A stretch of 64,000 bases of DNA, from contig JACKDL010000015.1 in the NCBI GenBank assembly GCA_020633555.1, positions 103,913 through 167,912 on the forward strand. The letters are read 5' to 3'. Below are positions 61,046 through 64,000 of this stretch, piece after piece (the stretch's first letter is position 1; every line of letters starts with the position of its first letter). Origin of the DNA: Myxococcales bacterium (GTDB lineage Bacteria; Myxococcota_A; Bradymonadia; UBA7976; UBA1532). Below the pieces are notes generated by a model that saw nothing but the letters and a program-made list of their open reading frames with translations, was not told the origin of the DNA and ran no database searches. Both the position numbers and the translations under genes were made by a program.

Positions 61046-61621
61046 ATGCCCGTCCGCGACCCCAAGACCGTCTATTTCTGCGTCGACCTCGAGGCCAGCG
61101 GCCCCGTGCCCGGCCTGTTCAACATGATCAGCGTGGGCGCCGTCGTGGTGCGCCTGCAGGGCGACGGCCACGTGCGCGGCGCCGAGCTGTACCGCGAGGT
61201 TGTCCCGGAGTTCCCTGGCTGGGACCCCGAGACCGAGCCCATCCACAAGCTCACCCGCGCGCACCTGGCGGCCCACGGCGTGTCCACGAAGCAGGCCCTG
61301 AGCGACCTGGAGGCCTTCGTGAAGGCCAACCTGCAGCCCGGCGAGCGCCCCCTGTTCGTGGGCCACAACGCCCCCTTCGACTGGATGTTCGTGGCCTGGC
61401 ACTACGCCTGGGCCGAGCGGGACAACCCCTTTGGCTACAACGCCCTGGACACCAAGGCGCTGTTCATGGGCCGGCACATGCTGCCCTGGAAGCAGTGCAA
61501 CAAGGAGCGCCTGGCCGAGCTGTACCCGCAGCTCCAGCCGCCGCCCGCCGAGCTGGTGCACAACGCCGTGGCCGACGCCCGCTTCCAGGCCGACATCCTC
61601 ATCGCCCTGCTCGACGGCTGA
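61046..61621 (+). CDS. DEDDh 3'-5' exonuclease (RNase T/DnaQ-like)
   Basis: 191 residues. Exo I: D14-L-E16 (FCVDLEASGP). Exo II: a segment with HNAPFDWMFVAWHY near 108-121 supplies Asp. Exo III: HNAVADARFQADIL near 171-184 supplies His and Asp. The four acidic residues plus His define the DEDDh class. It removes nucleotides from the 3' end of DNA or RNA. It lacks polymerase or other fused domains. ATG 61046 was chosen; the long open frame upstream is antisense of the Cys-rich lipoprotein and lacks a start of its own. Confidence 0.85.
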   Translation: MPVRDPKTVYFCVDLEASGPVPGLFNMISVGAVVVRLQGDGHVRGAELYREVVPEFPGWDPETEPIHKLTRAHLAAHGVSTKQALSDLEAFVKANLQPGERPLFVGHNAPFDWMFVAWHYAWAERDNPFGYNALDTKALFMGRHMLPWKQCNKERLAELYPQLQPPPAELVHNAVADARFQADILIALLDG

Positions 61622-61650
61622 GGCGCCCCGCAGCCCCGGGGCGGCCGAGC

Positions 61651-61679
61651 TTTACGATCTGCGGTCCTTCCGCTACCCT
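61651..61679 (+). promoter_or_regulatory. Promoter of the NagZ-like gene
   Basis: TTTACG (61651-61656), 17 bases, TACCCT (61674-61679). The GTG at 61727 follows 47 bases later with AAGGAGG as ribosome site. Confidence 0.5.
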
Positions 61680-61726
61680 GCGCGGCCGCTTATCTCCCCC
61701 TGCGCCGCCCACCCAAGGAGGCCCCC

Positions 61727-62824
61727 GTGTCTGACGCCTTGCGCAACATGAAGCGCCGGATCGGCCAGCGCCTGATCGTCGGTTTCGACGGGACCCGGAT
61801 CCCCCCCGAGCTGCTGCGGCTGGACGAGGAGTGGGGCCTGGGCGGCTTCATCCTGTTCAAGCGCAACCTGCAGGAGTTCGAGCAGGTCATGGACCTGACC
61901 GAGGAGCTGTGGGCCCGCGGGCAGGGGGTGCCGCCCTTCATCGGCGTCGATCAGGAGGGCGGCAAGGTGCACCGGCTGCCCGAGCCCTTCACCACCTTCG
62001 CCGAGATGGCGCAGCTCGGGTCGCTGGGCTCGGTGAGCGTGGCCTACGAGGTGGGCGCGGTCATGGGCCGCGAGCTGAGCGCCGCCGGCTTCAACCTGAA
62101 CTTCGCGCCGGTGCTCGACCTGAACACCAACCCCGACAACCCGGTGATCGGCACCCGCGCCCTCAGCGACGATCCCGAGACGGTGGTGAACCTGGCCCGG
62201 GCCGTGGTGCGGGGCCTGCACGACAACTCGCTCATCGCCTGCGGCAAGCACTTCCCCGGCCACGGCGACACCCGCGAGGACAGCCACCTCACCCTGCCGG
62301 TGTGCGATCTGGACGCCGAGACCCTGCGCAACCGGGAGTGGCGGCCCTACCAGAAGCTGGCCCAGAGCTCGCCGCACCTGGACATGGTGATGACCGCCCA
62401 CGTGGTCTTCCCGAAGATCGATCCCGACAAGCCGGCCACCATGAGCCGCACCCTGCTGCAGGACCACCTGCGCCTGGAGCTGGGCTTCAAGGGGCTGATC
62501 GTCACCGATGATCTCGAGATGGGCGCCATCTCGCAGACCATGAGCATCGAGGACGCCGCGGTGCAGGCCCTGGAGGCCGGCAACGACCTGTTCCTCGTCT
62601 GCCACACGGTGGACAAGCAGGTGGCCGTGCTCGAGACCCTGCTGAAGCTCTGGGAGCAGAAGAAATACCCCAAGCACCTGTGGGACAAGGCCTTCCGCCG
62701 CATCCGCGAGGTGAAGGCCCGCCACTTCCGGGTGGTGCGCACCATCGACCGCGGCCACGCCCGCGAGCTCATCGGCAACCGCGAGCACGCCCGCATCTCG
62801 CGCCGCGTGAAGGACGGCAAGTAG
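61727..62824 (+). CDS. nagZ: Family 3 glycoside hydrolase, beta-N-acetylhexosaminidase (NagZ-like)
   Basis: 365 residues; GTG start with AAGGAGG seven bases before. The GH3 signature KHFPGHGDT with its catalytic His is near 174-182, and the nucleophile Asp lies in VTDDLEMGAI near 262-271. The single-domain length fits NagZ, which removes N-acetylglucosamine from anhydro-muropeptides in peptidoglycan recycling in the cytoplasm. No signal peptide. A Lys/Arg-rich C-terminus follows. It has its own promoter. Confidence 0.92.
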   Translation: MSDALRNMKRRIGQRLIVGFDGTRIPPELLRLDEEWGLGGFILFKRNLQEFEQVMDLTEELWARGQGVPPFIGVDQEGGKVHRLPEPFTTFAEMAQLGSLGSVSVAYEVGAVMGRELSAAGFNLNFAPVLDLNTNPDNPVIGTRALSDDPETVVNLARAVVRGLHDNSLIACGKHFPGHGDTREDSHLTLPVCDLDAETLRNREWRPYQKLAQSSPHLDMVMTAHVVFPKIDPDKPATMSRTLLQDHLRLELGFKGLIVTDDLEMGAISQTMSIEDAAVQALEAGNDLFLVCHTVDKQVAVLETLLKLWEQKKYPKHLWDKAFRRIREVKARHFRVVRTIDRGHARELIGNREHARISRRVKDGK

Positions 62825-62855
62825 GCCGCCCCCCCGCCCGACCCCCAGCCGCGCT

Positions 62856-63350
62856 ATGCTGCCGGCCGTGAGCGAGCCCGCCCCTGCCCCCGAGCCCTCC
62901 ACCCGCGCCCGCCTGCGGCGCGTGCTGGTCATCGTCGCAGTGGCCCAGGCCCTGGCCCTGGCCGTGGGGGTCGGCTGGCTGTTGTCACGCACCGCAGCGC
63001 CGCCCCCCAGCCAGTTCGACGACCTGATGGCCGCCGCCCGTGAGGACGCCGCCCAGGCACTGGACGCCCTGGGCCCCGCAGTGCTGGCCGCAGCGCCCGC
63101 CGCCTGCGGCGTCGAGCCCCCCGAGGCCCACGCCCGGCTGGCGCGGGTGCTGGCCGAGGCCGCCGCCCGCGGCTGCCGCGCCACCGCCGCGCACCTGGAG
63201 GGCCAGGCCGGCCACTTCGAGGTCACGTGCGCCGGCGACCTGCACCTGGCCGTGCCCATCCACGTGGGCCCCGACGGCAAGCTGAGCTTCATGCCCACCC
63301 GCCGCTGCCCGGCCTTCATGCCCGACGTGGTCAGCACCAAGACTCCCTGA
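62856..63350 (+). CDS. Small single-pass membrane protein
   Basis: 164 residues from ATG 62856 or 160 from GTG 62868. The GTG follows a TATGCT -10 by seven bases, so it could be a leaderless start and would be the better one. A single N-terminal membrane helix (VLVIVAVAQALALAVGVGWLL) is followed by an exported domain with Cys residues near 84, 106, 125 and 151, and a segment resembling a small beta/alpha fold. No family recognised. It lies between nagZ and the kinase gene on the same strand. Confidence 0.7.
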   Translation: MLPAVSEPAPAPEPSTRARLRRVLVIVAVAQALALAVGVGWLLSRTAAPPPSQFDDLMAAAREDAAQALDALGPAVLAAAPAACGVEPPEAHARLARVLAEAAARGCRATAAHLEGQAGHFEVTCAGDLHLAVPIHVGPDGKLSFMPTRRCPAFMPDVVSTKTP

Positions 63351-63387
63351 TAGGCTGCGGCCCATCGCGCACTCATCGGGTCGTCAA

Positions 63388-64000
63388 ATGCCTTCCCTGG
63401 AGGATCCCGAGCTCATCGGCGGGCGCTACCGCATCGTCGGTCCCTTGGGGTCGGGCAACATGGGCGACGTGCACCGGGCCGTGCACGCCGTCACCGGCCA
63501 GAAGGTCGCCCTGAAGATCCTGCGGGCCCATGTGGCCCAGGGGCACGGGGGCATCAAGCGCTTCCTGCGCGAGGTGCAGGCCGCCGCCACCATCGACCAC
63601 CCCGGCGTGGTGGCCGTCTACGACGCCGGCACCCACGACGACACGCTCTACATCGCCATGGAGCTGCTCCACGGCCAGGGCATGGGCGACAAGCTCAAGG
63701 GCGACTGGCCGCGGGCCAAGGCCGTGGCCGCCATGCGGGCCCTGCTGGAGCCCCTGGCGGTGGCGCACGAGGCGGGGATCATCCACCGGGATCTGAAGCC
63801 CGACAACGTGTTCATCGCCCAGGGCAAGGACGGCGAAGAGGTCGTCAAGCTGCTGGACTTCGGCATCGCCGCCGATCAGACCAACCTGGGCGCCACCCAG
63901 ACCGGCCTGACCATCGGCACGCCGTACTACATGAGCCCCGAGCAGGCCATGGACCCCCGCACCTGCACTGGCGCGGCGGACGTGTGGTCCTTCGGGGTCA
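63388..64000 (+). CDS. Ser/Thr protein kinase, 3' end outside the window
   Basis: About 204 residues of the N-terminal kinase domain are visible. The Gly-rich loop is GSGNMGDVHRA near 21-31, Lys43 is in VALKILR, the catalytic loop is HRDLKPDNVF near 133-142, DFG is LDFGIAAD, and the activation segment ends TPYYMSPEQ. No zinc ribbon precedes it, unlike the other two kinases in the window. The C-lobe and any membrane helix or sensor lie beyond the right edge. ATG 63388 has no clear ribosome site. Confidence 0.88.
   Translation, partial: MPSLEDPELIGGRYRIVGPLGSGNMGDVHRAVHAVTGQKVALKILRAHVAQGHGGIKRFLREVQAAATIDHPGVVAVYDAGTHDDTLYIAMELLHGQGMGDKLKGDWPRAKAVAAMRALLEPLAVAHEAGIIHRDLKPDNVFIAQGKDGEEVVKLLDFGIAADQTNLGATQTGLTIGTPYYMSPEQAMDPRTCTGAADVWSFGV

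Overview
The window is chromosomal DNA of a very GC-rich Gram-negative bacterium, most likely a member of the Myxococcota (former Deltaproteobacteria). This is an inference from content: three eukaryote-type Ser/Thr kinase genes, two of them with N-terminal zinc ribbons; many large lipoproteins with Gly-Gly-Ala, Asp-Ala or Asp-Met linkers; DxDxDG and Cys-rich 'DxDCP' repeats; BIG2, PKD and beta-helix surface proteins; a DUF1501 cassette; DUF3857/transglutaminase proteins; and ECF sigma/anti-sigma pairs. Third codon positions are almost always G or C, so the antisense frames stay open for kilobases. I see no rRNA, tRNA, CRISPR array, phage module or transposase gene. No gap between genes exceeds about 220 bases.

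Layout. 1-1744 (-): 5' part of a dockerin-bearing exported protein. 1933-2987 (+): patatin-like lipase overlapping a 72-aa protein. 3007-3173: small element with terminal inverted repeats. 3171-3578 (-): PaaI-type thioesterase. 3772-6194 (+): TPR/two-TM protein overlapping a zinc-ribbon kinase. 6201-7040 (-): TauD-family dioxygenase. 7141-10853 (+): CxxCH protein, lipoprotein and Tat-exported DUF1501 protein. 10861-16692 (-): 1,943-aa lipoprotein with BIG2, PKD and beta-helix modules. 16848-19979 (+): clan GH-A glycosidase-like lipoprotein, thioredoxin-glutaredoxin fusion, GroES and a small membrane protein. 19995-21772 (-): small membrane protein and lipoprotein. 21837-28559 (+): envelope protein, then a 1,939-aa lipoprotein made of carboxypeptidase-regulatory-like domains followed by about 1,000 residues of pentapeptide repeats.

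28777-29394 (-): Cys-repeat lipoprotein. 29602-33788 (+): dienoyl-CoA isomerase, DUF2325-like protein, TPR protein and four-CxxCH cytochrome. 33826-35014 (-): TerB-like protein and PspA. 35211-35378 (+): ribosomal protein L33, a short gene that is easily missed. 35439-36503 (-): CorA. 36596-37525 (+): thioredoxin reductase. 37602-40461 (+): ECF sigma, membrane partner and DxDxDG-repeat lipoprotein. 40479-41582 (-): alanine dehydrogenase. 41789-44364 (+): ECF sigma, zinc anti-sigma and pirin. 44430-48028 (-): RadA, envelope protein and zinc-ribbon kinase. 48130-55016 (+): a DUF3857/transglutaminase protein and an overlapping lipoprotein partner whose transglutaminase Cys is replaced by Asn. 55030-56424 (-): aldehyde dehydrogenase, divergent from an NhaR-like LysR regulator and a Nudix hydrolase (56608-58181, +). 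58200-60925 (-): cupin and Cys-rich/PPC lipoprotein. 61046-63350 (+): DEDDh exonuclease, NagZ-like glycosidase and a small membrane protein. 63388-64000 (+): 5' part of another kinase.

Themes. Much of the window encodes the cell envelope: lipoproteins, beta-helix and pentapeptide surface proteins, and periplasmic haem proteins. Around these lie signalling genes (kinases, ECF sigmas, PspA), redox genes (TrxB, Trx-Grx, GroES, pirin, aldehyde dehydrogenase) and a little core housekeeping (rpmG, radA, nagZ, corA). Many neighbours overlap by 4 bases, which indicates translational coupling. Several promoters fit one pattern, a TTG-like -35, a spacer of 16-18 and a TA(C/G/T)xxT -10, and at least one appears to give a leaderless mRNA. 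The most unusual items are the pentapeptide lipoprotein, the active/pseudo-transglutaminase pair, the Gly-Ala linker whose repeat drifts through all three frames, and the inverted-repeat element at 3007-3173.
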